NCBI GenBank assembly: GCA_029263855.1
Contig: JAJUFC010000002.1
Location: 124,001-188,000 of the forward strand
Length of the DNA stretch: 64,000 nucleotides
Direction of reading: 5' to 3'
Source: Candidatus Thermochlorobacteriaceae bacterium
GTDB lineage: Bacteria; Bacteroidota; Chlorobiia; Chlorobiales; Thermochlorobacteraceae
Made by a program: the position numbers and the translations under genes. Positions 25,230-34,391 of this stretch are shown piece after piece (position 1 is the first letter of the stretch; every line of letters starts with the position of its first letter). Under the pieces are notes generated by a model. That model saw only the letters and a list, made by a program, of their open reading frames with translations. It had not been told where the DNA came from and made no database searches.

Positions 25230-25988
25230 CTATGTGGTTTTCGTTACATCGGAAGCATGGCGAATCGTGCGCTCGCGCAAGGTCGCCTTCTTTTTCATCT
25301 TGATGTTGAGCACTTCGACAAGTAGCGAAAAAGCAATCGCAAAATACATATAGCCCTTCGGCACATGCACCTCGAAGGCTTCGGCAACGAGCAACACGCC
25401 AATAAGAAGCAAAAGCGCAAGCCCGAGCATTTTCGTGGTTGGGTGCTCATGAATGAAATCGCCGACAGGCTTTGCGAAGGCGAGCATCACGCCCGTCGAA
25501 ACGATAATCGCGATTGCCATTACCAAAATTTCTTTCGATAAACCAATCGCCGTAACAATCGAGTCAATCGAGAAGATGAAACTAAGCGCGATAGATTGCA
25601 AAATGACCATTGCAAAACTTGAGGCAACTTTCGCGCCTTCTTCTTCGGCGTCGCCTTCAATTTTCGAGTGAATTTCCGTAACGGCTTTATACATCAAGAA
25701 AACTCCGCCCACGAGCATAATTAAATCCTTGCCGCTAATGCCTTGTGCAAACACGCTAAAGAGCGGTGCTTCCAATGTGAGAATCCAATTGATGGCGGCT
25801 AAAAAGCCCAAGCGCAAAATTAGCGCAGCAGTTAAACTCATCACACGCGCCTTTGGCTGTGCTTCCGATGGAAGTTTGGAGACGAGAATCGAGATGAAAA
25901 TGATGTTGTCAATCCCTAACACGATTTCAAGCACCGTGAGACTGAGCAAACTGATAAGGTTTTCCGATTGCAGTAGCGTTTCTATCAT
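25230..25988 (-). CDS. TerC-family integral membrane protein
   Basis: A 252-residue membrane protein with seven or eight helices and the TerC hallmark pair of acidic motifs: LEIVLGIDNIIFISIL near the start and FSIDSIVTAIGLSKE in the middle, plus MLVGGVFLMYKAVTEIH. Some family members, such as Alx/MeeF-type manganese exporters, move Mn2+ or help metal loading of exported proteins. No yybP-ykoY riboswitch was seen: only six bases separate it from queA upstream. It is followed closely by the deiminase gene. Confidence 0.9.
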   Translation of the reverse strand: MIETLLQSENLISLLSLTVLEIVLGIDNIIFISILVSKLPSEAQPKARVMSLTAALILRLGFLAAINWILTLEAPLFSVFAQGISGKDLIMLVGGVFLMYKAVTEIHSKIEGDAEEEGAKVASSFAMVILQSIALSFIFSIDSIVTAIGLSKEILVMAIAIIVSTGVMLAFAKPVGDFIHEHPTTKMLGLALLLLIGVLLVAEAFEVHVPKGYMYFAIAFSLLVEVLNIKMKKKATLRERTIRHASDVTKTT

Positions 25989-25994
25989 TTTGAA

Positions 25995-27260
25995 TTATCG
26001 GTTTAATTGATTGATTTTGTTGCGCCAAAGAAGCGACGAATCGCCGTAACTCAAAAACCGATAGTCGCTATCGAGCGCGCTTTGATAGACCTTGCGCCAA
26101 AAATCGGTTCCCAAAAATGCTGCAACAAGCAAAATGAGCGTGCTTTTAGGTTGATGAAAATTTGTAATCAAGGCGTCGACGACTTTGAACGCATAACTCG
26201 GCACAATCATCAATTCGGTTTCGCCTTGCAGTTGCTCCAAGCCTTTTTCGTTTGCCCATTTGAGCAACTCGCCGAATGCTTCTTGACGCGAAGGTAACTT
26301 TCTTTCGGCGGATAGTCGATAGGCTTCCCATTGCGAAACCCATATATCGTTTCGCGAGCGAGCGTCTTGTTCATTTGCACAAAGTTTCGCGCCGAACCAG
26401 TAGAGCGATTCAAGCGTGCGCATGGAAGTTGTGCCGACGGCGACGACACATGGTTTCGGCGATGTGACTTGCTCTATCGAGCGTTCAAGCGTAGAAAGCG
26501 GAACAGCAATGCGTTCGGTGTGCATCTGGTGCTCGGCAACGTTGGTGTTTTCAATCTGTTTGAATGTGCCAAGTCCGACATGGAGCGTGAGGTCGGCAAT
26601 CTCAATTTGCTTGTGAGTTAATTGTTGGAATGTGCGTTCCGTGAAGTGAAGCCCCGCCGTTGGTGCGGCGACAGAGCCTTGCGACATGGCATAAACGGTT
26701 TGATAGCGGAAGCGGTCTTCTTGTTCGGCTTCGCGCTTCAAATAGGGCGGAATTGGAATTTTGCCAATCGTTTCAAGCACTTCGGCAAACGATTGATTGC
26801 TACTCCAAGTGAAATCGACAACGGCTTCGGCATCGACTTTATCAATGACCGTTGCCGTTACGCCATGCAGTTCAAGCACGGTTCCGATGGCAATTTTTCG
26901 TCCACCAATCAGGCAGTTCCATCGGCAACCGTTTTTTGAGTTGAGCGTGATAGCGGGGTCGCGACTGGGCGCGATGGGTTCAAGACAAAGGACTTCAACT
27001 AATCCGCCAGTTGTTTTAGCGAAGTGCATCCGTGCCGCAATCACTTTGGTATTGTTGCGAACAAGCAGGGCGCGTTCAGGCAAGCACGCAGGCAGGTCAT
27101 AAAAATGATGATGTGAAATCTCTTCTGTGGTTGCATCAGCAACAAGCAATTTGCTTTGATCGCGTTCCGATAAAGGAAACTTGGCGATGCGCTCTTCGGG
27201 CAGGTCGTAGAGGAGCGCGTCAGGGGAAACGCGGGGCACAAACGAAGGTTGCTCGTTCAT
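25995..27260 (-). CDS. queA: tRNA preQ1(34) S-adenosylmethionine ribosyltransferase-isomerase
   Basis: A 421-residue cytoplasmic enzyme that transfers and isomerises the ribosyl part of SAM onto preQ1 in tRNA, giving epoxyqueuosine. Family motifs are clear: YDLPEERIAKFPLSERDQSK, LLVRNNTKVIAARM, GSVAAPTAGLHFTERT, LHVGLGTFKQI, VAVGTTSMRTLESLYWFG and NFHQPKSTLILLVAAFLG. It is longer than the roughly 350-residue proteobacterial enzyme, as in Bacteroidota-type QueA. It overlaps the [2Fe-2S] protein gene by four bases. Confidence 0.95.
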   Translation of the reverse strand: MNEQPSFVPRVSPDALLYDLPEERIAKFPLSERDQSKLLVADATTEEISHHHFYDLPACLPERALLVRNNTKVIAARMHFAKTTGGLVEVLCLEPIAPSRDPAITLNSKNGCRWNCLIGGRKIAIGTVLELHGVTATVIDKVDAEAVVDFTWSSNQSFAEVLETIGKIPIPPYLKREAEQEDRFRYQTVYAMSQGSVAAPTAGLHFTERTFQQLTHKQIEIADLTLHVGLGTFKQIENTNVAEHQMHTERIAVPLSTLERSIEQVTSPKPCVVAVGTTSMRTLESLYWFGAKLCANEQDARSRNDIWVSQWEAYRLSAERKLPSRQEAFGELLKWANEKGLEQLQGETELMIVPSYAFKVVDALITNFHQPKSTLILLVAAFLGTDFWRKVYQSALDSDYRFLSYGDSSLLWRNKINQLNR

Positions 27261-27604
27261 TCGGTTGAATTTTCCACTTGTTCGGAGTGCGCTTGGAAGG
27301 GATAATTCGGATTGAGTTCGCGCACCATTAAGGCTTCAACAGGCTTGCCGCCGATGAGATGCTCTTGCAAGACGCGCTCGGCGTCGTCTTCGGTGAGCAG
27401 TCGATACCAAATGCCGTCAGGATAAATCACGGTTACGGGCGAGTATGAACAGCCGTCTAAACAGCCCGACTTGTTAGCGCGAATTTCTTTATGCAAGCCT
27501 AATTCTTTGAGGCGAGATTTCAGATACTTCTGTATTTTTTCGGGCTCGTGTTGCGCACAACTCGAAAGGTTGGTGCAAATAAAGGCATGATGTGTGTAGC
27601 GCAT
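27257..27604 (-). CDS. Thioredoxin-like [2Fe-2S] ferredoxin
   Basis: A 115-residue protein starting at the ATG at 27604 (MRYTHHAFICT); the open frame extends upstream to 27709, but that part lacks the conserved pattern. Four Cys are arranged as CTNLSSC (C-x5-C) and SGCLDGC (C-x3-C), the ligands of a thioredoxin-fold [2Fe-2S] cluster. SPVTVIYPDGIWY and a C-terminal helical stretch also match the family. It is an electron carrier of unknown partner. The stop overlaps the start of queA, so the two are co-translated. Confidence 0.88.
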   Translation of the reverse strand: MRYTHHAFICTNLSSCAQHEPEKIQKYLKSRLKELGLHKEIRANKSGCLDGCSYSPVTVIYPDGIWYRLLTEDDAERVLQEHLIGGKPVEALMVRELNPNYPFQAHSEQVENSTE

Positions 27605-27680
27605 TGGACGATTAAAGTTGTAATTGCGTAGGCTTACAAAGAAAAGAAATTTTTTTCGTCTCAAAAATAACTTTTGCTCC

Positions 27681-29240
27681 ATGACCATTTCAATCGAACT
27701 GAAGCGCATTTCTAAGCGGTTCGGAAGTTTTTACGCCAATCAAGACATTTCGCTCACGGTCGAGAAAGGCACGATTCACGCGATTGTCGGCGAAAACGGC
27801 GCGGGCAAATCAACCTTGATGAAAATCCTTTACGGCTTGTATGAACCAACTTCGGGCGAAATTTTCATCAATGGCACGCGCGCAAACATCACTTCGCCAA
27901 CAGACGCCATTCGCTTGGGCATTGGAATGGTGCATCAACACTTTATGCTTGTGCCAACCTTGACCGTCGCTGAAAATATCATTCTCGGCGACGAGCCAAC
28001 ACATCGCGGCATCATCGACTTCGACAAAGTTCACAACGAACTGAAAGCCTTATCGGAAAAATTCGGACTTTCCATTTCGCCTGATGCACTTGTCAGCACC
28101 CTTTCCGTTGGCGAAGAACAGCGCGTAGAAATTTTGAAAGTGCTTTACCGCAAAGCCAACATTTTGATTTTAGACGAACCAACCGCTGTGCTTACGCCGA
28201 TTGAAACCGAACAACTGTTTCAAACCCTGCGCTCGCTTGCCCAAAGCGGCAAAACGATTCTCATCATCACGCATAAACTCGACGAAGTCTTGACGATTTC
28301 AAACCGCGTGAGCGTGATGCGTCAGGGCAAACTCGTGTCGACATTGGAAACCAAAGAGACGACAAAAGAAGCACTTGCACGCGCGATGGTCGGGCGCGAT
28401 GTCTTGCTCTCTGTTCCAAAACAGCCCTGTCATGAAAAAGATGTCGTGCTCTCGGTTCGCAACTTGTGCTACACTGATGTGCGCGGCGTAATGCGACTCA
28501 ATCGTCTTTCCTTTGAAATCAAAGCGGGCGAAATCTACGGCATTGCAGGCGTTGAGGGCAATGGACAATCCGAACTGCTCAAAGCCATGTGGGGCATGCA
28601 AGACGACGGCGACATGCTCTCGGGTGAAATTAAATTCGCAAACATCAACTTGCTGGGAAAGTCGCCACGCGAAATTGCCTCGCTCGGCATCTCGCATATT
28701 CCTGAAGACCGCCTGCGATACGGCGTCATTAAAGATTACTCCATTTCGAACAACTTAATTTTTGGACGACATCGCGAGCCGACCTTCGCCGCACGGGTTG
28801 GCTTCAAGTGGAACGAACTGGCGCAATACGCGCTCGACATGGCGACGCTCTTCGACGTGCGTGCCGCCTCGCAAAACGGTGAACGAAACAAACTTGCTGA
28901 CGAAAAAATCGGAAACCTTTCAGGCGGCAATCAACAAAAAATTGTCTCGGCGCGCGAACTCGGACGACCGCAACTCAAACTGCTTATCTTAGCACAACCC
29001 ACACGCGGCGTCGACATCGGTGCGATTGAGTTCATTCATCGCAAAATCATTGAGACACGCGATAGAGGCATTGCTATTCTGCTCATTTCTGCCGAACTCG
29101 ACGAAGTGCTCTCGCTTTCCGATAGAATCGGCTGTCTTTACAAAGGCGCGATTCGTAAAGAGTTCTCCAAACAAGATGTCTTACATGGCAAAGAATCGCC
29201 CAAAGAGTTTGAAAAAGAAATCGGCGTATTTATCACATAA
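27681..29240 (+). CDS. Nucleoside/sugar-type ABC transporter, double ATPase subunit
   Basis: A 519-residue protein with two ATPase domains. The first has Walker A GENGAGKST (about 35), signature LSVGEEQR and Walker B LILDEPTAV. The second has a degenerate Walker A (GVEGNGQSE), signature LSGGNQQK and LLILAQPTRGVDIGAIE, the exact arrangement of the BmpA-type nucleoside importer ATPase (YufO/NupO-like). The ATG at 27681 is the likely start. The permease pair and the lipoprotein binding subunit are not in the window; argS follows after 10 bases. The ligand is likely a nucleoside but is unproven. Confidence 0.88.
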   Translation: MTISIELKRISKRFGSFYANQDISLTVEKGTIHAIVGENGAGKSTLMKILYGLYEPTSGEIFINGTRANITSPTDAIRLGIGMVHQHFMLVPTLTVAENIILGDEPTHRGIIDFDKVHNELKALSEKFGLSISPDALVSTLSVGEEQRVEILKVLYRKANILILDEPTAVLTPIETEQLFQTLRSLAQSGKTILIITHKLDEVLTISNRVSVMRQGKLVSTLETKETTKEALARAMVGRDVLLSVPKQPCHEKDVVLSVRNLCYTDVRGVMRLNRLSFEIKAGEIYGIAGVEGNGQSELLKAMWGMQDDGDMLSGEIKFANINLLGKSPREIASLGISHIPEDRLRYGVIKDYSISNNLIFGRHREPTFAARVGFKWNELAQYALDMATLFDVRAASQNGERNKLADEKIGNLSGGNQQKIVSARELGRPQLKLLILAQPTRGVDIGAIEFIHRKIIETRDRGIAILLISAELDEVLSLSDRIGCLYKGAIRKEFSKQDVLHGKESPKEFEKEIGVFIT

Positions 29241-29250
29241 TTCATCATCA

Positions 29251-30933
29251 ATGAAAGACCTTCTAATCACTGAAATCAAGAAAGCCCTTGTAGAAGTCGG
29301 CGCAGAGCCGTCTCGCGAAATTCTCATTGAAAAACCTAACGACGAAAAGTTCGGCGATGCCTCGAGCAATGTCGCCATGACGCTTGCCAAAGAGCTCAAA
29401 AAAAACCCGCGTCAAATTGCACAAGAACTCGTCTCAAAATTCAAATTCAACCCTGAACAAATTGAACGGGTCGATATTGCAGGCGCGGGGTTCATCAACT
29501 TTTATTTTTCAAAATCGCTCTTGCAACAAAGCGTCGCGCAGATTTTGGCACAAGGCGAGCAATTCGGAAAGTCGAGCGTTGGCGTGGGCAAAAAAGCCAT
29601 TGTGGAATATGTAAGCGCGAATCCAACCGGACCGCTCACGGTGGGGCGCGGGCGCGGCGGCGTGCTCGGCGATTGCATCGCAAACTTGCTCGAGGCACAA
29701 GGCTACAATCTAACCCGCGAATACTACTTCAACAACGCAGGACGGCAAATGCGCATTCTTGCCGACTCGGTTCGACTGCGCTACCTCGAGCGATGTGGCG
29801 ATGCCATCACCTTTCCTGACGATTACTATCAGGGTGATTACATCAAAGACATCGCCGAAAAAATTTTCTCCGAAAAAGGCGACGCGCTCAAAGGCGAAAC
29901 CGATTTATCGTCCTTCAAAGAATTTGCCGAAGCAGAAATTTTCGCAAGCATTAAGCGCACACTGTTACGGCTTGGCATTCAGCACGATTCGTTCTTCAAC
30001 GAAAATTCGCTCTACGAAAAAATGGAAAGCGGCAAAAGCCGCAACGAGCAAGTCGTCGATATGCTTGACCAAAAAGGATTTATCGAGCGCAAAGACGGTG
30101 CGATTTGGTTCAAGACGTCGCTCTTGGGAAAGAAGAAAGTCGAAGATGGAAAAGAAATTCCTGTTGATACCGTGCTGGTGAAATCGAACGGCGAGCCGAG
30201 TTATCGCTTGCCCGATATTGCTTACCACACAACGAAATACGCACGCGGATTTGATTTAATCGTGAATGTGTTTGGTGCTGACCACATCGATGAATATCCC
30301 GATGTTGCGCGCGCTCTTGAAGTTCTTGGCTACGACACGTCGCGCATTAAAGTCGCTATCAATCAATTTGTAACCACCACCATTAACGGCGAGCAGGTCA
30401 AAATGTCGACGCGCAAAGGCAATGCCGATACGCTCGACGCGCTCATCGACGAAGTCGGTGCTGATGCGACGCGGTTCTTTTTCGTCATGCGCGCCAAAGA
30501 AACGCACTTGAACTTCGACTTGGAACTTGCCAAGAAGCAATCGAGCGATAACCCCGTCTTTTATCTGCAATATGCCCATGCGCGAATCTGCGGCATTATT
30601 CGCGTCGCCGAAGAAAAAGCCATGCTCAACGCCGAAGCCATTTCGCCAGATTTTGTGAAAGTGCTGAACGCCAAAGAAGAGTTGGATTTAGCCAAAGAAT
30701 TGATGCGCTTTCCTGACGCGGTGAGTTACGCGGCAAATTCGCTCGAGCCACAAAAGATGATTACGTATTTGAACGGTGTGGCGGAACTCTTCCACAAGTT
30801 TTATCAAGAGTGCCGAATCGTCGGCGAAACGGAATCGGTGATGAAGTCGCGCCTGCTTCTTGCGCTGGCGACGCGGCAAGTGTTGCGCAACGGCTTCAAG
30901 ACGCTGGGCATTTCCGCACCTGAACGAATGTGA
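29251..30933 (+). CDS. argS: Arginyl-tRNA synthetase
   Basis: A 560-residue class I synthetase that charges tRNA-Arg. It has an N-terminal Add-1 domain (residues 1-85), a catalytic core opening VEYVSANPTGPL (about 118-129), EYYFNNAGRQM, a VFGADHIDEY core segment, and MSTRKGNADTLDAL in place of KMSKS. The C-terminal anticodon-binding helices end in KTLGISAPERM. The HIGH motif position reads TVGR (130-133), lacking both His residues. From memory other Chlorobiota enzymes share this, so it may be lineage-specific rather than a defect. Confidence 0.95.
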   Translation: MKDLLITEIKKALVEVGAEPSREILIEKPNDEKFGDASSNVAMTLAKELKKNPRQIAQELVSKFKFNPEQIERVDIAGAGFINFYFSKSLLQQSVAQILAQGEQFGKSSVGVGKKAIVEYVSANPTGPLTVGRGRGGVLGDCIANLLEAQGYNLTREYYFNNAGRQMRILADSVRLRYLERCGDAITFPDDYYQGDYIKDIAEKIFSEKGDALKGETDLSSFKEFAEAEIFASIKRTLLRLGIQHDSFFNENSLYEKMESGKSRNEQVVDMLDQKGFIERKDGAIWFKTSLLGKKKVEDGKEIPVDTVLVKSNGEPSYRLPDIAYHTTKYARGFDLIVNVFGADHIDEYPDVARALEVLGYDTSRIKVAINQFVTTTINGEQVKMSTRKGNADTLDALIDEVGADATRFFFVMRAKETHLNFDLELAKKQSSDNPVFYLQYAHARICGIIRVAEEKAMLNAEAISPDFVKVLNAKEELDLAKELMRFPDAVSYAANSLEPQKMITYLNGVAELFHKFYQECRIVGETESVMKSRLLLALATRQVLRNGFKTLGISAPERM

Positions 30934-31020
30934 TAGCGGCATATTGCGTATATTCCCGTTTATTTTGACGAGTTCAACGACGCTCGCGATTTCTGATAGA
31001 TTTTAACTTCTTCAACGCCA

Positions 31021-33477
31021 ATGCAAAGAGAAAAAATTGTCCCAATCAATGTCGAGGACGAAATGCGCGATTCGTTCATCGATTATTCTATGTCGGTTAT
31101 TGTCAGTCGCGCCTTGCCTGATGTTCGCGATGGATTAAAGCCTGTGCATCGCCGCGTGTTGTTTGGCATGTCGGAACTCGGCTTGCAGGCAGGACGACCG
31201 TATAAGAAGTCGGCGCGCGTGGTTGGCGAAGTGCTTGGGAAATATCACCCGCACGGCGACAACGCGGTTTATGATACGATTGTGCGATTGGTTCAGGAGT
31301 TTTCCATGCGCTATCCGCTTATTGATGGACAAGGCAACTTTGGCTCGGTTGATGGCGACGCACCTGCCGCTATGCGCTACACCGAAGTGCGCATGAAGCG
31401 TATTTCCGCCGAGATGCTACGCGACTTAGACAAAAACACCGTCGATTTTCAGCCGAACTTCGACGACAGTTTGGAAGAGCCAACCGTTATGCCCTCCGCA
31501 ATTCCAAATTTGCTTGTCAATGGCTCAACAGGTATTGCGGTCGGCATGGCGACCAACATTCCGCCGCACAATCTCACCGAAGTGATTGATGGCGTTATTG
31601 CCTACATCGATAATCGCGACATCACGATTGACGAACTGATGAAGCATATCAAAGCCCCTGATTTTCCAACAGGAGGCATCATTTATGGCTACGACGGCGT
31701 GAAAGATGCCTATTTAACAGGGCGCGGAAGGGTCGTTATTCGTGCAAAGGTCAATATCGAGACCAACGAAAAAACCGACCGCGAATCGATTATCGTTACT
31801 GAACTGCCCTATCAAGTCAATAAAGCGCGCTTGCAGGAAAAAATCGCGGAACTCGTCAATGATAAACGCATCGAGGGCATTTCTGATGTGCGCGATGAAA
31901 GCGACCGCGACGGCATGCGGCTTGTCATTATGCTCAAACGCGACGCGGTTACCCAAGTGGTGCTGAACAACCTCTTCAAGCATACGCAAATGCAAGAAAC
32001 CTTCGGCGTGATTATGCTCGCGCTCGTCGATGGTCAGCCGCGCATTCTCAACCTCAAAGAAGCGATTCACTACTATGTAAAACATCGCCACGAGGTCGTT
32101 ATTCGCCGCACGAAGTTCGACCTTGCCGAAGCCGAAAAACGCGCGCACATCTTGGAAGGCTTGAAAATCGCGCTCGATAATCTTGACGCCATTATCAAAC
32201 TCATTCGCGCCGCCAAAGACGGCGACGAAGCCCGCGAAGGCTTAATGACAAAATTCAAACTCTCTGAAATTCAAGCCAAAGCCATTCTCGATATGCGCTT
32301 GCAACGGCTCACTGGCTTGGAACGCCAAAAAATCGAGGACGAATACCGCGAAGTCATCAAACTTATCGAACAACTGAATGCGATTCTCTCGAGCGAGAAA
32401 CTGCAATACAAACTCATCAAAGATGAATTGAAGCAGGTCAGGAAAGACTTCGGCGATGAGCGGCGCACCGAAATCGTTATGAAAGCCGAAGACTTCAAAA
32501 TCGAGGATATGATTAAAAACGAAGACGTCGTGATTACCATTACGCACAACGGCTTTATCAAGCGCACGACGGTCGACACCTACAAAAGACAAGGTCGCGG
32601 CGGCAAAGGCATCACAGGCGCAACCACAAAAGACGATGACTTCGTCGAGCACATGTTCATCGCCTCGACGCATCAATATATTCTCTTCTTCACGAGCAAA
32701 GGCAAATGCTATTGGCTGAAAGTCTATGAAATTCCCGAAGGCGGCAGAGCCACGCGCGGACGCTCGCTGAGCAACCTGATTGAATTTGAATCGGGCGAAA
32801 CCATTCGCGCCTACATCAATGTCAAAGAGTTTAGCGACTCGCAGTTCGTTTTAATGGCGACGAAAAATGGCACGATTAAAAAAACGCCTCTTTCCGAATA
32901 CGCCAACCCGCGCAAAACGGGCATCATTGCCATCAACATTGAGCAAGGCGACGAACTCATCGGCGCAACGCTCACCGACGGCGAACATCAAATTGTGCTC
33001 GCCAAAAGTTCAGGCTATGCTGTCCGATTTCACGAGCGCGACGTGCGTCCGATGGGACGAAGCGCAACAGGCGTCAAAGGCGCGGAAGTCGATAAAGATG
33101 AATCCGTCGTTTCGCTTGTTACGACGCGGCACGCCGACGTAACCCTGCTCACCGTTACCGATTCAGGCTACGGCAAGCGAAGCGAATTGGAAGAATACCG
33201 AATGACCAAGCGCGGTGCGGGCGGGGTTATTACGCTCAAATCTAACGAGAAGGTCGGAAACCTCGTTGCGATGCTCGAAGTCAAAGACTCAGACGACCTC
33301 ATTATCATCACGTCAAACGGCATTGTCAATCGCCAACACGTCGAAGACATTCGCGTCATGGGCAGAGCCACATCGGGCGTGCGACTCATTCGCTTGGAAG
33401 AAGGAGACGCGGTGAGTGCTGTCGCGCGCGTGCCGAAAGAAGAAAGCGATGAATCGTCAGAGAACAAGGAGGAGTGA
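31021..33477 (+). CDS. gyrA: DNA gyrase subunit A
   Basis: An 818-residue GyrA, the DNA-cleaving subunit of the topoisomerase that introduces negative supercoils. The catalytic Tyr is Tyr120 in [10 protein letters not shown]. The winged helix is intact ([14 protein letters not shown]), and the quinolone region reads [16 protein letters not shown], with Asn81 where E. coli has Ser83. The C-terminal domain has six beta-pinwheel repeats, including a [10 protein letters not shown] GyrA box ([18 protein letters not shown]). The start at 31021 ([15 protein letters not shown]) is standard. Upstream is argS; a 13-bp inverted repeat lies after the stop. Confidence 0.97.
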   Translation: MQREKIVPINVEDEMRDSFIDYSMSVIVSRALPDVRDGLKPVHRRVLFGMSELGLQAGRPYKKSARVVGEVLGKYHPHGDNAVYDTIVRLVQEFSMRYPLIDGQGNFGSVDGDAPAAMRYTEVRMKRISAEMLRDLDKNTVDFQPNFDDSLEEPTVMPSAIPNLLVNGSTGIAVGMATNIPPHNLTEVIDGVIAYIDNRDITIDELMKHIKAPDFPTGGIIYGYDGVKDAYLTGRGRVVIRAKVNIETNEKTDRESIIVTELPYQVNKARLQEKIAELVNDKRIEGISDVRDESDRDGMRLVIMLKRDAVTQVVLNNLFKHTQMQETFGVIMLALVDGQPRILNLKEAIHYYVKHRHEVVIRRTKFDLAEAEKRAHILEGLKIALDNLDAIIKLIRAAKDGDEAREGLMTKFKLSEIQAKAILDMRLQRLTGLERQKIEDEYREVIKLIEQLNAILSSEKLQYKLIKDELKQVRKDFGDERRTEIVMKAEDFKIEDMIKNEDVVITITHNGFIKRTTVDTYKRQGRGGKGITGATTKDDDFVEHMFIASTHQYILFFTSKGKCYWLKVYEIPEGGRATRGRSLSNLIEFESGETIRAYINVKEFSDSQFVLMATKNGTIKKTPLSEYANPRKTGIIAINIEQGDELIGATLTDGEHQIVLAKSSGYAVRFHERDVRPMGRSATGVKGAEVDKDESVVSLVTTRHADVTLLTVTDSGYGKRSELEEYRMTKRGAGGVITLKSNEKVGNLVAMLEVKDSDDLIIITSNGIVNRQHVEDIRVMGRATSGVRLIRLEEGDAVSAVARVPKEESDESSENKEE

Positions 33478-33503
33478 TAATTCCAATCGTGATAACTTCA
33501 ACC

Positions 33504-33545
33504 GCGATACGGACGGGAAGAATATATCGACGCCGTCCGTATCGC
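33504..33545. repeat. 13-bp perfect inverted repeat after gyrA
   Basis: GCGATACGGACGG (33504-33516) and its exact inverse complement (33533-33545) flank a 16-base loop. There is no T-run after it, so a classical terminator is unlikely. It could stabilise the gyrA transcript end or separate gyrA from mgsA. Confidence 0.65.
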
Positions 33546-33574
33546 CTTACGGCTCGGCTTAACTGATTTTCTCT

Positions 33575-34039
33575 ATGCAACATCTTCCAATCGCCGCGCA
33601 AAAGCGCATTGCACTCGTCGCACACGACAACCGCAAAAGCGAAATGATTGACTGGGTGCGCGAACACTTTGCCGTGCTCAAGCATCACCACCTTTCTGCC
33701 ACAGGCACAACAGGCACGCTCATCGAGCGCGAACTCGGTTTGCCTGTTGTGAAATTCAAAAGCGGACCGCTTGGCGGCGACCAACAAATCGGCGCGAAAA
33801 TCGCCGAAGGCGAGCTCGACTGCTTGCTCTTCTTCTGGGACCCACTCGAGCCACAACCACACGACCCCGACGTCAAAGCCCTGATTCGTTTAGCAACCTT
33901 GTGGAACATTCCCGTTGCGTGCAATCGCGCCACTGCCGACTTCATCATCTCCTCGCCGCTCATGCAATCCGAATACATCCGCCGCATTTTGGGCTTCGAG
34001 GATTACTTGAACCGGTTTGATGCAAAAAGCCGCGCGTGA
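33575..34039 (+). CDS. mgsA: Methylglyoxal synthase
   Basis: A 154-residue cytoplasmic enzyme that converts dihydroxyacetone phosphate to methylglyoxal and phosphate, relieving sugar-phosphate build-up. The signature is complete: KRIALVAHDNRKSEMIDW, ATGTTGTLIE (phosphate site), KSGPLGGDQQIGAKI, LLFFWDPLEPQPHDPDVKAL with the catalytic Asp and His, and IPVACNRATADFII. The last residues (DAKSRA) differ from the usual end. Immediately after the stop comes a T9SS-tail fragment, so the very end of the gene may have been rewritten by a recombination event. Confidence 0.94.
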   Translation: MQHLPIAAQKRIALVAHDNRKSEMIDWVREHFAVLKHHHLSATGTTGTLIERELGLPVVKFKSGPLGGDQQIGAKIAEGELDCLLFFWDPLEPQPHDPDVKALIRLATLWNIPVACNRATADFIISSPLMQSEYIRRILGFEDYLNRFDAKSRA

Positions 34040-34193
34040 TGGGATTGGAAGAAAAGTTGTAAAGCTGGTGAATGCGCGAGCAGGTCAATACAATGCGGTG
34101 TTCAATGCGCGCGCTCTTTCGAGCGAAGTATATTTTTACAAGTTGCAAGCAGGCAATTTTGTTCAGACGAAGAAGATGATGCTCGTTAAGTAG
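34038..34193 (+). pseudogene. Orphan T9SS sorting-domain remnant
   Basis: In the frame one base off mgsA this encodes GRKVVKLVNARAGQYN, then FNARALSSEVYFYKLQAGNF and ends TKKMMLVK and a stop, the last 50 or so residues of a T9SS sorting domain. There is no start codon, catalytic domain or signal peptide. It is the scar of a lost secreted-protein gene whose 5' end was deleted up to mgsA. Confidence 0.85.
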
Positions 34194-34218
34194 TGAAGAG
34201 TATAAAGTAAAGACTTAA

Positions 34219-34244
34219 GGGCGGGTATCCGCCCGTCTTGTTTT
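34219..34244 (+). terminator. Intrinsic terminator after the T9SS remnant
   Basis: GGGCGG and CCGCCC form a stem with a 4-base loop, extended by neighbouring bases, and are followed by GTCTTGTTTT. It ends the gyrA/mgsA-side transcript before crtC. Confidence 0.75.
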
Positions 34245-34391
34245 AGCATGGTTTGTTTTCCTAAGGAACTTCGCTAAATTGAAACCTCTTCTTCCACAAT
34301 TCAGTTGGTTGTATCGCAGTGCGTATTTTCAAAGCCGTCTTCAATTTCAATACTATCTTCAAAACAAAGCGGTCGCACCGAACCAAGCCGA

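Noticed and set aside
25989-26000. Manganese (yybP-ykoY) riboswitch before terC
   Set aside because: Only six bases separate queA and terC, too short for a riboswitch.
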